Shown: positions 1 through 14,284, counted from the stretch's first letter. The stretch: DNA of 64,000 nucleotides from Cardiocondyla obscurior (GCF_019399895.1 NC_091874.1:1366501-1430500); one strand, 5' to 3'. The notes: generated by a model from the sequence alone, not told the origin. Made by a program: numbers and translations.

Positions 1-3000
1 AAACCGAGCAAACGTCGTCCGAAACTTAGACTCACGCGATGGGATCTTTTCAAACGTACAATTTGATTTCCGATTCTCAATAGCCGCTCGTAAAGTAAAT
101 ACTCGGCGTCGCTTCCAGCGAGGGCCATATTCGAAAGTGAGCAATTAACAGCGGCGCGTGCACCGTTAACCGAAATTCTCCTCGAATTTCCGGTTTTAAT
201 ATTATCGTTAAAGGCGCGAGTGCCGCGCGGGTTTTGCAAAATTCAGACTCGGCGGTAGGAAGGTAGGTACACCCGGCCGGCGAGATAATAATGATGAAGT
301 TCGGTGTCCGTGTAGCCGAGTGGCTGGCGAGACCGAGGAGGGTTGAAGCCGGCGGAAGGAGAAAGGCAACTCCGTCCGGAGGGGCAGAGGGGGCGGCGGT
401 GGGTTATACATTTGAGTACATAAATGTATGTAACTCCGAGTTTGTGTTGGAGTGGGCGTCGGCCATCTTGTCCGGTGGGTATTGACCGAGGCGACCGCCA
501 GGCGAGAGAGACATGCCATGGCGGACAAACCACCCTCTAGCTACTACCTCCGGCATTAATTGCTCTTATTAGTTAAATCCGCGCGCGTAGCCGTCGTCAT
601 TGTCGTCGGCGCGGTGCGGCGACACGCGACGAAAGAAAAAAAAAACTCAGTCCCGCCGGAGAATTGTTCCCGACTCACTCGCGTGCGTTAATATCGGACC
701 CAAGCGTGGCGAAGTCGGAGGGGTAGTCGAGGGCAATGTAAATACGTCAGTTATTCGCGACGCAAAATTCATACGGGCGAAAGATTCGCATTCGCGTGCA
801 TAGAAGAGAAGGACGTGCGTAAAAAACGGCCGAAATGCAGCTCGTTCTCGCGCCCGTTCGCTGAAATCCTCAAGCCAAAGAGTAGAGGCCGATTACTTAT
901 TATTAAAAGACTGGAGGTTATTAAACTGCAATTGTACGCCTTGGTTCAAGTACCGTTGAAAGTATTAAAGCGACTATGTTGGAAATTTTATTACCGCTGT
1001 TCTAGTGGAAAATTTAATGGTATTACTTGGACTATCAATATGGAATTTTCAATAGTAATTTCGTTATTGCCGTTACTTGGAAATAAATACATCGTTTGCC
1101 TCGGGAAAACTGTGCAAGTCCGAGGCAATCTTAATATTACAAAGGAAAAACATGTGATTGTATTACTCGCGACTGCGGCATTTATTTCGATCGATTGTCA
1201 GGCGCGTCGCGCCACGTGCAAATATAGATCCCCCAGTGCGATGCCAAAACTGGAGTTGTCCATCTTTCGAGGAATAGCGATAAATACGAGATGAACGCCG
1301 GGGATATTAGGTTCAAGATTTCCTTTATAACGCGCAATTATTATACGAAATTAGCCGCGGTTAATACTCGCCCGTAACGGAACGTCTGACAAGCCGCCTC
1401 GCAGCCGCATCCTTAAATAAAAGTTTCGCCCGTCGGAAAACTTTACCGATATAACGCTCAACCTTTCGCTTAACGCAATTTATTCTACTGTTGCGATTTA
1501 AAGACGTACTTACGAAGATGCTCAGTAAATTGCCGGCTATCATTTCAGAATTATTCTCGTTATCCAATTGCGAATGCGATTGAGCCGGGCGTTGCGAAGT
1601 TAATTTGTTAATCGTTGCGAAAAAGTCAATATTCTGATGTCTGCACGTGATATCGATAACAGCTCGTTATTCTTAACAATACATAATACTTACATGGCCG
1701 ATATTACTTTTTCAGCGAATTACCTGCTTCGAGACACTTACTTACCAGACTCGCTTAAACATTCATACGCTAATTGCTATCGGTATCTCATTCCGTTATT
1801 TCTATCGGAAAACCCATTTGCCACCGATTATTGTATTTTCGATTCAACCTAAATTTCGGTCAAATCTCGATGCTTCAAATCGGTCTTGTGCTAGCGAGGA
1901 CGCGTTAAAAGTACGTTTAGTAACATAATTAATTTACATGAAAATTTTCACATGGTGAAAATAATACTTATAGATTTTTATTAAAATATATTTAAAAAAA
2001 AAAAAAAAAAAAACTTAAATGGGCACAATTTACCGCAATTGATTTTATTATTCTTAGCGGGAAACGTGATTATTCTTTCAATTTATGACTGTATTTATTG
2101 CCGGGGTTAATTAATGCGAAAACTGCTAATTCGCGACATCGTAATAAAACGACATTATTTATCGTTTGTAAATGTTGCACTTTCTTTTGAGCGATTTAGT
2201 ACTTTTAATTCGAATACAAGGTAGAAAGTATAAAAGTACTTTGTCTAGGCATCGGGCTCGAATTTTAAAATGGTACGGCTAGAATGCGAATAGAGGAAGC
2301 TTCGCTTCGTTTTTATCGGCGTGTCCAGTCAGGCGTCTTGTCATGCATGGCCGATATTGATATGTGCCCGCGTGTATTCGAGAGCAAGCCGTCGACGGAG
2401 AAGCGGTCGCTTCCTCTCTTCGCGAGAGACGAGTTTCCTCCTTTCTCGTCTCCGTGTCTGGCATTCGTTTTCGGAGCGGAAGTTCGTGCACGAGAAATCC
2501 GGAAAATTGGACGGAGCGATCGCGTCTACTGTTGCCGACGAACGTTCTTCAAATGAACGATCAGCTGGAATCCTATAAATCGGGCCGGGTCGATCTTTGC
2601 GATGTAAAACATTTCAAATGGCTCGCGACGACAAAGTGTATGATGTTTTTATTTAACGAAACGTCTGCCGATCTATCTGTTATCGAAGCGATTTCAAGAA
2701 GTATGCATTGAGACGGGTAAAGTCGGAAAATTGGCATATTCTTTTCAAGCATAACATGCGTGTAAAGCGTTCGGAATTTTTAAATCATACCTAGTATACG
2801 AATTTAATCGTCAATTATTAAAAAGATTAATTTCAATTATGAATATCGCGCGCAGCGTAAAAAAAAAAACAATTATTGCGTAACATTGAACGCGCGAATA
2901 CAGCACGTCGCGGCGATGGCTCGAGCCAATTGATCACCACTGCCGTAAATTTGTCTACATGGGCGATTGTGGTCAATCTGCACAGGGTGTTCTCGACTAC

Positions 3001-4470
3001 CGGTTGATCCAGTTTCATTCCGGTTTCTTTGGTGAACTTCACCCCGGGAACGAGGCGGGCGCTGTCAACACAGAGGCGCGCGCATGGAATGACAAATGCT
3101 ACGCCGACCGCCAATGTTGCTGCACAACAAATTATATTCCAGGGCGATAAAATCTATCCCCGGACTTAGATAAATAGTGCTCGAAGACGACACGTCGTTT
3201 ATAAGTCCTGTGACAGCGCCGTTTTCGTTTGTTCTCCATCCAGAACTTTTCGTACGCACCCGCCTCGCGAAAACCTCCGGACACGAGCGAGCTCACCGTA
3301 TCTCACGCCGTTTTTTTTTTTTTTCTTTTTATGTTGCAGAGGCCACCAGCGAACGTTCGGGCAATTCGTTGAGGAGATTTTTCAGGAGGGAAAAGATTTC
3401 TTGCTCACGACATCCGGAGCGAGTGCAACGAGATTTAATTATATATTGAGCGAGATCACTGCGCGATCAGTAAACGACGGACATAAGTTTCGAATACACG
3501 AATTCCAGACCTTGATTCTTAAAAAGTTACAAGATAAATAAACGGCATGAGAGATGAACGCCTGAATCAGGATCGCTCCAGTCCCGTCCTTTGCCTCCGT
3601 GCTGCTCTGTCCTATCTCCTGCTTCCTCGGACATTAATTTCATCCAGCGAGCTGCAGGTGCGCCGTCAGGTAAGAACGTGCGATATTATTGGCCGATGTC
3701 GAGCAGACGCGAAGCTCGAGCTGTTGCGACTCGGCACGATCCCCATTAACCGTGCTATAAACAGATAATCGTGAATATCCCGCCGATACCCGTTTGCCCA
3801 ATCAGATAAGACTGAACGTGGAGATACGAAATTATTGTCCTCGCATTTCTCGGTTCGTATAGACCCCGGAATGCTGCAGCGTAAGTGTTAATTAAGGGTA
3901 GATCGCGATCAAATTGTCAATCGACACGGGAAAAAAGAAGGACGTACGTTTAGCTTAATCTTACATAATTATTCTAAATTTATTTTAGCGGACTTTATTA
4001 TGCTACAACTTTGGAATAGCATTAGCTTTGGCATAACAAAAGCAAAGTTATGTTAATGATATGCGATAACAGCGTTTATAAAAGAAACGTGAATGACCGC
4101 CTAAATAAATTAGCCGCGCCGAAAAAAGAAATTGTAGAACAGTAATACTTGCAATTTATGTAAAGAAGAAATTTAGTATTTTTTACTGATGCTTTAAATC
4201 GCTTTACAAACAGATGCGTAAAAAACGTAGAGAAAAATTTAGTCTTCTGTTTACGTATCAGTGCGCGTCGCACAGTTCTCCTCGCGTCAAAGCTAGCATC
4301 CAGAAAAACGCGGCCTGCGAAATTCGCCTCGGTTTGGAGATTCGGAGTAAGTGAAGGGTTTTCGCGTCTCTCGCTGCTATTATTTGGCATCGCGCGGCTA
4401 CATCTCTGTTTGTTCTACGAAGTATGGGAGTCGCGAGGGCCAGAAAGAGGAGTACTCCGTTAATCATTAT
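1..4470. other. No recognisable gene; mixed GC/AT non-coding DNA
   Basis: No frame here has a recognisable domain or a convincing exon chain. The block alternates between CpG-rich and AT-rich stretches and holds a pure A run at 1994-2013. Single strong splice-donor matches occur at 1734-1739 (minus) and 3669 (plus, CAG then GTAAGAAC), the latter after a 122-base open stretch beginning with ATG at 3547. Without a partner exon neither is called a gene. Open frames up to 159 codons (815-1294) show no signal peptide, repeat or family motif and are most likely chance. Confidence 0.6.
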
Positions 4471-4474
4471 CCTG

Positions 4475-5425
4475 GGGTATGTCGAGAGGGCGAAGGAAGC
4501 CTCCTTTGAGGCCGGACCACGGCTGCTCTGCCCGGAATTCCAGGGACTCGGATTACAATTTGGCGCGTCCAGGGCGAGGGGAGAGTAAAATGGCCGCCGG
4601 CGGTAGGGTAGTTTTGCTCGCCGTAGGGTGGCTACGAGGGTGGCTAACTGGGTGGTCGACGAGTAGCGGCAGAAGAGGCGACGGGAGGGGGGAGGTGAAA
4701 CGGGGGATAGCGGTGGCGCAGGAGATGGAGGAGGAGGTTGAGGTAGCGGTAGGTAAAGGGGACGCGGTGGTGGCTGAACGTCGGGGGCAGCGGGGGGCCG
4801 ACGCTAGCCACAACCCCTTAAGGGTCGAACGAACCCTTGCACCACTACACGGAGTCCAAGAACCCAGGGTCTCCCTCTCTTTCTCACCTTACCCGATGGT
4901 CTCTCTTTCTCCGCCGGTTGTTCTCTCTCCTTCCGCTCGCATTCGCCACTACACGCTGTCTCTTCGTCGCGCTTTCCACGCTCGCTCTGACTCTCGATTT
5001 GTCTCGCTCTCGTCCTCCTCTGTCCCGTCACCTCCACCCTCTGCTTCGCCCTCCCTGCCTCGGCGCTGAACAACCTTTATATCCACAGCCGCTATACCCA
5101 CCACTACGAGTACCGAGTACGTACGTACTACCTAGCTTGCGTTATTCCCGCGTACGAGAGAAGGAAACGGTGGAAACTCGAGAGCGCGGGCGAAAGAGAG
5201 AGAGAGAGATAGGGAGAGAAACGGAGGAACGGTACACATAGGGGTGAGCGAGCAGAACAAACAGAGAAAGACGAACGTGATGCCGCGCGTGAGAAACCAA
5301 GGGTGAGACAAAGAGGACGATTATTTGAGAGAAACGGAGATCGCGACGACGTTGAGGAGCACGGGGAGGAGGTAGAGAGAAGTTGAAAGGGACAAGAGTG
5401 AGACAGAGAGAGAGAGAGAGAGATT
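4475..5425. promoter_or_regulatory. GA-repeat and AAAATGGC block, possible Polycomb-response-type element
   Basis: Around 4588 the sequence reads AAAATGGCCGCC, which contains the GCCAT core bound by the Pho/YY1 family. It is followed by G/A-rich DNA, CT tracts near 4870-4960, and GAGAGAG runs at 5192-5210 and 5401-5423 of the kind bound by GAGA factor. Co-occurrence of Pho-type and GAGA-type motifs is typical of Drosophila Polycomb response elements, but the motifs are short and the call is inference. Overlapping open frames on both strands are Arg/Ser/Pro low-complexity and are treated as by-products of the repeats. Confidence 0.25.
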
Positions 5426-8400
5426 GGGTGAACGGGCGCTACGAGGAAGGGTGGAATTTTAGAGCCGGGGCCAGCCTTAAAATACACGCCGCGCGAAATG
5501 CCGGGCGTGAATTAGAGCTTCTGCGTATACACGCTTTCTCTTCTGCCGCGGCGGTGGCGAAGCGATGCGAAGCGATGCGGGGTGAACGACGAACGAACGG
5601 ACGTACTTACCTTCGGAATTTTCGCAAGCCGCAGAACAACGCCCGTTGTTTCTCTCAGTTGTACTCCGCGCCGGCCCGCCCGGGCTTGAATTTCGACGAT
5701 CGCGACGATGAGCGACACGACGTTCATTACGAAGAAAAATTATTAAATGAAACTTTTGTTACTCTCGTCGGCTCTTTGACCGTTAATTCTTTAACGTACG
5801 ATTCTAGTTTTGCATAAAAGTTTTATATAAATTTGTCTTATAAATCACGCGTGAATCGATAAGAAATTGTCTAAGACGGGAAGGATCGTTTTGTCACGAA
5901 TCTGCGTAACGATATACTAAGTACACTGTTAGCTAGCGGTAAAGTATAAATAAAACTCGGCGATTTCAAGTTTCGTTGCTCGCCGTGAATAAATAGCTGT
6001 CTAGAATCCCGTTTGAAAATAAACGAGAGGGAAAGCAGGACACCCAAAGACGTAAGTCAGTCGGACGTGAGAAGTTTCGCGATGTTAAGGATCTTTCACC
6101 CAGGCAAAGGACCCGCGAGTGGAGATACAATCAGGATGCCGCGAATAGCGTAGATGCAAACGGGAGATAAATTTAAATTCGAAACAGGAAGCATAATTCC
6201 GCCGGTGATTTTCGCTAAGCGTTCCGCTTAGCACGTCGAATTTCTAAATATTTAATTGCATTTTCCCCTAGCAAACGTTTATTTCTCTCGGCGAGAAATA
6301 TAGAGACATCCCAGTCGTCGATAAGACGTCACTCAAGATTCGCGGCGGCGTAAAAAAAAAGGGGGAGAAAAAAAAAAAAACAGAAAAAGGAGAAATAAAA
6401 AAAGGGAGACCATCAGATGCGGCGAGACGAATGGATCACGGCGAGACTCGAAATAATATTGTAAAAATTCTTTTGAGGTCACAGATTTTTATTACATTTC
6501 TACTTCAGTAGAGAAATTTCTTAATAAATTATTCTGCATCTGTTTTTGAATATTCCATTAATATTATAATTAAAATTCAAAAACCGATAATTACAGATCA
6601 CGAAATTAGATTTAATAAATTTTTTGAAGAACCTATGCTTTTTCGTCTCGCGTTTGGAATTGCGTTTACGAAAATCGGCGAGCGTTACGCCGAAAAGTTC
6701 GATATCACAGCTCTGATTGACAGACCAGACTGCCAAAGGCACGCCGAATTAATTTGGCAAATTGAGCCGGTTCTTCCATCGAGTCCGATAATTCGGTGAC
6801 TACCTCTAACCACGATATATCTGTAAGGTTGTATCTATCCTGCAATTCGTCCGTGTCCCTCGCGAGTCGGCTGTATCCGTACCTGGAAGTCTCCGGGCTG
6901 GTTAAAGGAATTCCAGGTTCCTGGGCTGCATAGCTAGTTCCCTAATCGAATTAGAGGAGTCAGGATATTGCGTGCCGCTACGGCACCCTCAATTGTTTTA
7001 AGTCGACATCTCCGCCGAACTGTTTCCGTGTACCGCCTCTCCGTCTCTCGGTCTTTCTCGCTTCTCCGGACATCGAATTTGAACTAAACTATCTGCCGAC
7101 CGGAATATCAGATTATCGGCCTATCGAAAAAGCTCCCGCCTGCAAGGCAGGCTCCTCCTCTCGATCTTCGGTCGGAAATTAGATTTGTTGCAAATATTTG
7201 ATATTTACACACGTGCAATCTTTCGGCAAATGTGATATTTGAAAAGTCGTTTAAAAAAAAAAAGAAAAGAAAATGCAATTCTTATTAGAAATTAAGACAC
7301 TGATTAATTTCGGAATAAAATTAAAGCTTAAATATATATTTACGTTATGATACGAATAAATAGCTACGTAGCACTCGTGTATTATCATACCTGATAACCA
7401 TTTGTCAAGCGGCTGTTCGCGAAGAGCATATCCATCGCTTATTAGGGAAAATGACTCCGCATGCTCCGCTACCGACGAGCAAGGGTCGCCCTTAACTTTC
7501 ACTAACGACCGAAGTTTTTCGGTGTCCGAGCACCGTAGACTCCGGTATCATAAATTCAAAATGGCGGTTTCTCCCGAGGGGTGGGGAAGGGGAGGCCGAA
7601 AACAAAAGCCACTCGGCTCGTGTTCGAAGGCTTCGCTGCGTCCGGGTAGGTGGGCAACCCTTCTGAATTTCTCCCTTACGAAGACTAGAGGGTGGGGTAG
7701 TTGGAGGGAAGAAGCGGCGAGGCTTTTCGAAGGGTCGAGCCACTGAAAATGGCGGACCCAATTAAGTGAGTCTGGGCTAGCGTGATGTACGCGCGTCATG
7801 GAAACCGTAAGAGGCGGAAAGAAGAAGACGAAGGACCACCGCCTGAAGTCCTTTCAGGGAACCGTAAGAGTCCGTACAGCGTGCACCCTTTATTCCCTAA
7901 CAAAAACCTCCGCGTTCAGATCTCGTTAATCTTTTCCAGCCTACTCGAAGACAGAATTAACGGGCCATTGAGGAAATCATAAATATAAACAGCAGCGGAG
8001 TTAATTTTAATGCGATATATTAATATCACGTTATAATTACGCGTGTTAATTTTTTTTTTCCTGACAAAAAATTATGTTTTAAAAATTGAAAAAGTTAAAA
8101 TCCTGCTTAAGAGAATTATTCGTATTTTATTTTAAATTTTATAATAATTTTCTTGATAAATTTATAATATGGAGTAGTTTATATGAATTTAATAGGGTAA
8201 TAATTTTCTTACTACTACCGGGTACCGTAGGGTCACGACCATTTCTCTCAATGGAACACGTTCGGTCCAGAACTGGATGGGCGAGATGCTCACAGATTAA
8301 CCCGTGATCTTTGATCTCACCTGACCGGATGCTGGACCTCTTATTCCGCGTACGAAACAGGTGTCCTACTTATATCTCATTCAAGATATATTTCTATCGT

Positions 8401-9439
8401 GTGGCGAACCGTCGCGTAATTGTACCTTTTACTTTACTGTACTAAAAAATAAATTTATTACCTACAATATAATTCTCTTAGAGACAAACATATACAGTTT
8501 TAAAATGCCTCCGTCGAAATCAGATATAAATATATTTATACAAAGTGCACGTGCGGGTATTTTTTTGTTTTTTTTTTTGCACAAATTTTAGCAACAAATA
8601 TTACTTCGTTAAACTAAGGGGGATTTTAATTTCATCATTAATTAAGCTATGCACTTCACCGCGACGGAGCCGAGGAACTCGCGTCGTTAATCTTACGAAT
8701 AACGCTTGACGCCGCGGGTGATCATTAATAAAGACGCTTCCGATACAAGATCCGCGTTTAACAAAGTTTCACGTTTTCCGCGTACATCGCTATCTCGATC
8801 GCGTCTAGCAACCGCGATCGATAAAGCTCGCAAGCTCGCGATTCGCAACAGTTCTGAAGAAGAGCCCCGTGCGGATCATTATTTCTTTGGATCGTCTCCA
8901 AATCTCGCGCCACCGGCGTATATCCTTGTCTTGGCAAATTCGAGGCCCCTCCAGTAGCAAGTTTGCGAAGAACGGCAGTTTTCCGCGGGGCAAGCTACGC
9001 GTACCCTCCGCGATCTTCCACATTATTTTCTACTTGAGACGCACGACGTGAAAAGAGACAAAGCAGACGGATCCAGGATCAAGAGGTGGAAGGCCCAAGG
9101 GAAGATAAGGGTCCGACGAATACGGTTAAAGAGGAACCACGCGGAAAGGGAGAGGGCTCCTCGCGGAAGATCGCGGGTCTCAAAGGCGAACGGCGGCGCC
9201 GCGCTTCTTTGAGGCGGTATTAGCTGGTCGATTCCATCGAATTTACGTTTTCTACGGCCTCGAGAGCTCGATCGCGAAATACGATATCTTGTATATTTGT
9301 AGAAGTAATAACGGGCGTAGAGGGCGAGATGGCCTCTCCGCGGAGGGATACCGAGGGCGGGCGGCTCTCCCTGGGGGTGGTAAGTCGTCGCGAAGGTGAA
9401 GAGGTGAAGGAGGTGGAGGGTAGCTTGGCGACACTCAAG

Positions 9440-9500
9440 TCTTCTCTCTCTCCTCTCTCTTCCTCTTTCTCTCTCTATCTCTCTCGCTCTTGCTTTCTCT
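9440..9500. repeat. CT-rich simple repeat
   Basis: Nearly uninterrupted CTCTCTC/TCTTTCTCTC sequence on the plus strand, equivalent to GAGAG on the minus strand. The Ser/Leu/Arg-rich frames reported across it on both strands are artefacts of the repeat. Confidence 0.85.
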
Positions 9501-10477
9501 CCACCTTGGTCTCCGAGTTGTACAAGGGTCCATCTCGTAGCAACGCCCACGGAAACTCGAATCGATACGACGCACTGTTCTGGAAATTCGTCGGATTTTC
9601 GCGCTCGTTTTCGAATTTCCTAGTGAGCGATTTCGCCTTTGACATTCCACGAGGAGGACCAACGCGACACGGCGCGGTGCCGCCGTCGCGTTGCCGCGCC
9701 GCGGGAATTTTCTCACCCAAGAATCGCGGCCCAGCTCGCGCAGAGCTGTTGTTCCATACGCGAATCGATAGCCGGTGGTTTGCAAGTAGACGAAAGCCAA
9801 ATAGAAAGCCGAAGTGTCCGTTCGAAAACGCGGAATTAAAGTCCCGGAGTGTTACGACACACATTTGCTACAACGAACGTTATTATTTCTTCACCGTTAA
9901 TGCGTGAACGTCTTAATCAGTTCTCGGCGTCCATTATTCATGGACCGTGAATTTCTATGAGAATCGCCGACTCAGAAAGCGAGTAACGAGCGAAATGCGA
10001 AGGGTAATGGAATGCGGAAGAAGGAAAGATGGCCGGATCTCTGTATCGTCGTTGATAAAGATGCATCGATCCGAGTTCTTGAAAGAAGAAACGCGCGTAC
10101 CCTCGTAACGCGCACGGGTCCATATACAGAGTCTGGATGTTTCTGCGCTTCGATTACTATCCTCCTTTACGAGGCGCAGTATCCAGAGAGAGGTGGCTCG
10201 TTTTTCCTTCTTACCGACGTGCCGGGCAGACGTGAAAGGCCGACGGAGACCGAATCGAGATGAAAATCGCAAACCCTGCGTCCCTCTACCTTTCGCCCCC
10301 CTTTCCCCCTCCCCCCTTGTATCGATACGCCGCGAAAATCGGTATACGTATATTCGCGGCTTACTTATATTCTCGGGATTATGCTGTTTCCCATTGGAGC
10401 GTCGAAAAGATATTTATAAGTTATTTGGCATAATAACATTATTTTTACATTATTTAAGTGTCTTTTAAAATACTTTT

Positions 10478-10555
10478 CAAAGTATAGTTACCCTCACGCA
10501 ACACTTTAAAAACGCTGTACTTCCGGTTTCTTTGAGGGACAAACAATTTAAAAGA
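10478..10555 (+). repeat. Dispersed repeat fragment, copy 1
   Basis: The stretch with AAGTATAGTTA, then CTTTAAAAACGCTGTA, then ACTTCCG and TTTCTTTG matches, with a few changes, bases 48298-48372. In the second copy the same sequence is the right half of a palindrome; here the left arm is not recognisable. It is probably a fragment of a small foldback element present more than once in this genome. Confidence 0.55.
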
Positions 10556-13500
10556 AGGTTCAAACGGGCGCTAATCGTGCTCTTTCGAATGGCGTTAACA
10601 ATTTGAAAATATCTTAAAGTTGAGCGCTAACTTTACACCGGTTTTCAGAAGTGACAATTGTTATAAAATTTATCTGGTTTAAGATTGAATTATAATGCGA
10701 ATGTATAATTTATTAGCATCATTTTTCAAGAATAAACTACCTTTGAAAAACGTCTTTATAATTTTGCTGTGACTAACACACTGTGCAAACGCATATACAA
10801 GTTTAACGAGATTAAATTAAACCAATTCATTAATTATAATAATTAATTTTTAGTATTTATTATTTATAATATAATATTTAATATTAATATAATATAAATT
10901 TTCAATATTAATGTTTTTCTTTGATAAAAAGAAATTTAAATTTTATCAGATTTAGAGGAACGTGTCAATAAGTGTTCCCTGGTACTTTCTATGGTCCCAA
11001 GTCGCCCCTTTTAATACCCTTAAATTAAACGTCCCTTTTCGAGGAGAGAAAGGGAGGGTTAAAGTTTGGACAACTCAAGGGTCTCCCTTCAAATAGAAAC
11101 TAGATCTAGGAACTAGATTGGTCTATGTTACCGACTATTCAGGAAGTCCTCAGACGGGTGTAGTTTGGTCAGGAACCATCGGCAGATGTCGGTACTGCCA
11201 GTTTAGCAACCCCTACAGCACCGTATTCCGTCCAACACGGCTGTTTTACACTTGATGAACTCAAAAATTCTATCAAGGGATGAGACCGCATACTGATCGA
11301 GATTTAAAAAAAAAAAAAAAAAAAAAATCTATAAAGATTCGCGTGATTTTTTTTTCCTCCTAAGCATTTATTTGCAATCAATATTTAAATTTTCTCGTAA
11401 TCGCAACTAGTTATTAAATTTGTCTAATTAGTGACGTTTAGATCCGTGCGAGGTAATTCAGAAACGCGGGTTAGTGTGACCCCGATTATAAATCCTTGAT
11501 GACGCTTTCAGTGTGTCAAATCGATTGAATCGAGCCGACGGAAATACATGCGCGCCGAATTCGTTTGCGGGGTGAATGACAAGTCCATCGCCGGTCGATC
11601 GGCTGGTTACTTGAGACGATCGATTTAATTCTTTCACGCCGTTCCGTCGGCGGGAATTCAACGCGGCGCGTCACACGGTGACATACGTGGCCGACGGCGT
11701 GTGCACAATGCGCGCGGAATATTTCGGCTCGCTCGACGGATCCGCCACGCCGCGTAAACGCGTGCCCGGTTCTTGAAAACCACGCAGGAACGACATGTAC
11801 GCGCGGCAGCGATTGTTCGCCGGTAGACGAATGTTACTTCCGGCGTACATCTCACGCCCGGTCGGGCTTTCCTTTCTCGCCCTTCGCCGCATCGCCGCGA
11901 AAAGGAAAGCGCGAAAGCTTGAGCCGTGAATGGCCTGACGTATCGCCGGCGCGTCTGTGTCTGACACCTCGGATTTTTCCATTAAATTTTCCCGACGTGA
12001 GAATCTATCACCGGTTACACCTCCCGGAAAAAACTCGCCTCCCCGCACAGCCGCCACGAAGCGATTCCCATTACGATCGCCCCGAGATTCGCGAAACGCG
12101 TATCGAGCGACGGCGATAATGTTCGGTTGATATCTTTCTGGGTCAACAAATGAAGCGGCTGGTCTATTTTTGAAATATGGAAATTCTTCCAGCGGGAAAA
12201 ATCCGATCAGAAACGCCCGAGATTAAAACTTACGTCACGACGTATGAGAAATAAATGATTGCGATAATAAGTTGCGGAGCTTTGACCGTTTCGAAATAGC
12301 GTTTCGAAAGTGATGAAATAAAATACGCGGAGTATACCGTTGAACATTAGAAAAGTATCTATTCGCGTAGTTCTTATTTTAAGATTCAAATTAATATTTC
12401 AGCGCTTGTTGCTCGAATCGATTTCATTTTACGACGATCGGATCAGCGGCGAATAAACAACAAGTAGCAAACAGGGATAATAAAACAGACTGACTTCATA
12501 TTTCTCGTGTGTGTCCAAGTTCTTAGTCTTTTGTATTGCGAGCCGCGTATAAGTCTTGGACCAATATAGCAGCGTCGGCTTTGCGTAAATACGGATTTCG
12601 CGCGTCTCGTTCAAACAACGGACCTCTCAAATACAGATGGAGGTCCTAGTATATTTGCCTTAGTAACGAGATTGATTAACTTATCAAGAAAAGAGATATC
12701 CGATTTCTTATCTTCAAAGAACAAAAGTTCGATGATGGCAACTACATTTCAAACAGCCGCAAAATTAATTCAATTACATTAGTGGCAAAAAGATCAATAC
12801 TGGTAAACTTTTAAATTTTAATTTTCACGACGAGTTGCTTCACAAACGTAAGATTTAATCAAATAATATATATTTTTTTTATTAAAAAAAAAAAGCTTAA
12901 AAATTTATCCGCTTTATTGAAAATGATATCTTTGATTCTAAAATGTGAATTCAGAAGCCCCGGGGTCTGTGCGAATAACAGATAATTTTGCTACAATTTC
13001 GCGAAAAATGGGATAAGACGATCTGTCGTGAAATGTGCTCCGGAAAAAGGTATGAGGGAGAAAAAAGTTCAGGAGCTTGTCCTAATACCACGTAGGGTAT
13101 CTCGCTGAAGGGACGCTCGAAGACGGGCAGCTTCATTTTTCACGGAATCTGCGGGAAAATGCAAATGCGCGGGGCATCTGGCAACAATGGCCGTGGTCTG
13201 CGGCCCCTATTTTAAGGGTTGGTTTTTCGGGCGAGGAAGAGAGGGCGGCTCGGGCGAGGGTCGCGGCCGGGGGGTGGGATGGCGAGCTTTGCCGGCCATG
13301 CAAAGCAGCCAGAAGTACAGCAGTAGCAGCGGCGGCAACCCCCCACGACCGACCTCGGCTATATACCGGTTCTCCCAACCCCCTGATAAGGGTGGACAGC
13401 CACGATCGATTAGAGGGCTACCCACCCACCAGCCCATCTCTGCTCATCCCTCCCCTTCGGGGCCACCCACAACTCACCCATTCTCGACGGCGTCCTCGAC

Positions 13501-14284
13501 GAGGAAGCTCCTGGCCCGTACTCTGATTCGCAACACGCCTGACTAACGATCCTCGGCTTAAAAATGACGGTTTTTCCGCGATCCCTTTTTTGCCTTCGAT
13601 TCTCTCCCCGTTGCGCTCTTATTCTCGCTTAATTATAATCTCGGCGCGACGATCTACTTTCGCTCATTAGCTTTCTTTCACGGTCGGACGAGCGCTAGAG
13701 GATCTTACGAATCTTCCGACGGCGTGCTCGAGGTCGCCCGCTTTTACCCCGTTTCCAACGGTTTTTCTCCGCGGCCGCGAAGCCGCGAGAGAGATACACC
13801 GCGACTCGACTGATTAACGATCTCTCGCACAAAAAAAAAAAAAAACTCCGGAGTTTTTACCGCGCTCCTTCATCCTCGTTCCGCCAATTTCCAATTTTGA
13901 TCTCTTGTCGCTCGTCGCCGCATTTCTCTTTGCGCCTCAGCCTTGCTTTTTGCTCACGAGCTGGCCTGTTATACCGCATTATTACGAATGTATATTTTAT
14001 GCACTTGCAGAAATCTTAAAAGTTTAATCTCAAGCGAAACTAAAGCGTATCATTGTCCGCGGCATCAAACTTTCGATAATTTAATGATATTTTGGCGGCG
14101 TTTTCTCAAACGGTCCCCTCAAAGCGAGACACAATTTCGTCACAAATCTCGAATTTAATCCGCGGTGGCGTTGCATCGCGAAGTTAACACGTTTACCGTC
14201 GCAGTTGCCGTTGTCCAACGAAAGGCTAACAATAAGGAACGATCTTCAACTAGTTAAGTTAAGTTCCAGCTCGCTCGTTCTGCC

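Larger units (their letters stand above)
5430..14280. other. No recognisable gene; CpG-rich and AT-rich non-coding DNA
   Basis: Several CpG-rich blocks (6780-7170, 7540-7950, 8980-9900, 11640-12120, 13180-13900) lie between AT-rich stretches. Two AAAATGGCGG motifs sit close together at 7557 and 7745. A CT tract covers about 9440-9500 and an A run 11306-11327. A strong minus-strand splice donor near 5611 follows an ATG-initiated open stretch from 5727 and is discussed in the findings. Many overlapping frames exist on both strands but none has a domain or conserved motif. Confidence 0.55.

Noticed and set aside
300..390. tRNA-like box A (GTAGCCGAGTGGCTGG)
   Set aside because: No proper B box (GGTTCGAATCC-type) at the right distance and no acceptor stem.
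815..1294. 159-codon frame
   Set aside because: No recognisable motif; composition resembles the flanking non-coding DNA, and the start is not an ATG in good context.
4479..5487. Long frames on both strands, up to 196 codons
   Set aside because: Composed of Arg/Ser/Pro/Glu low-complexity sequence caused by GA/CT tracts; no domain, signal peptide or splice support.
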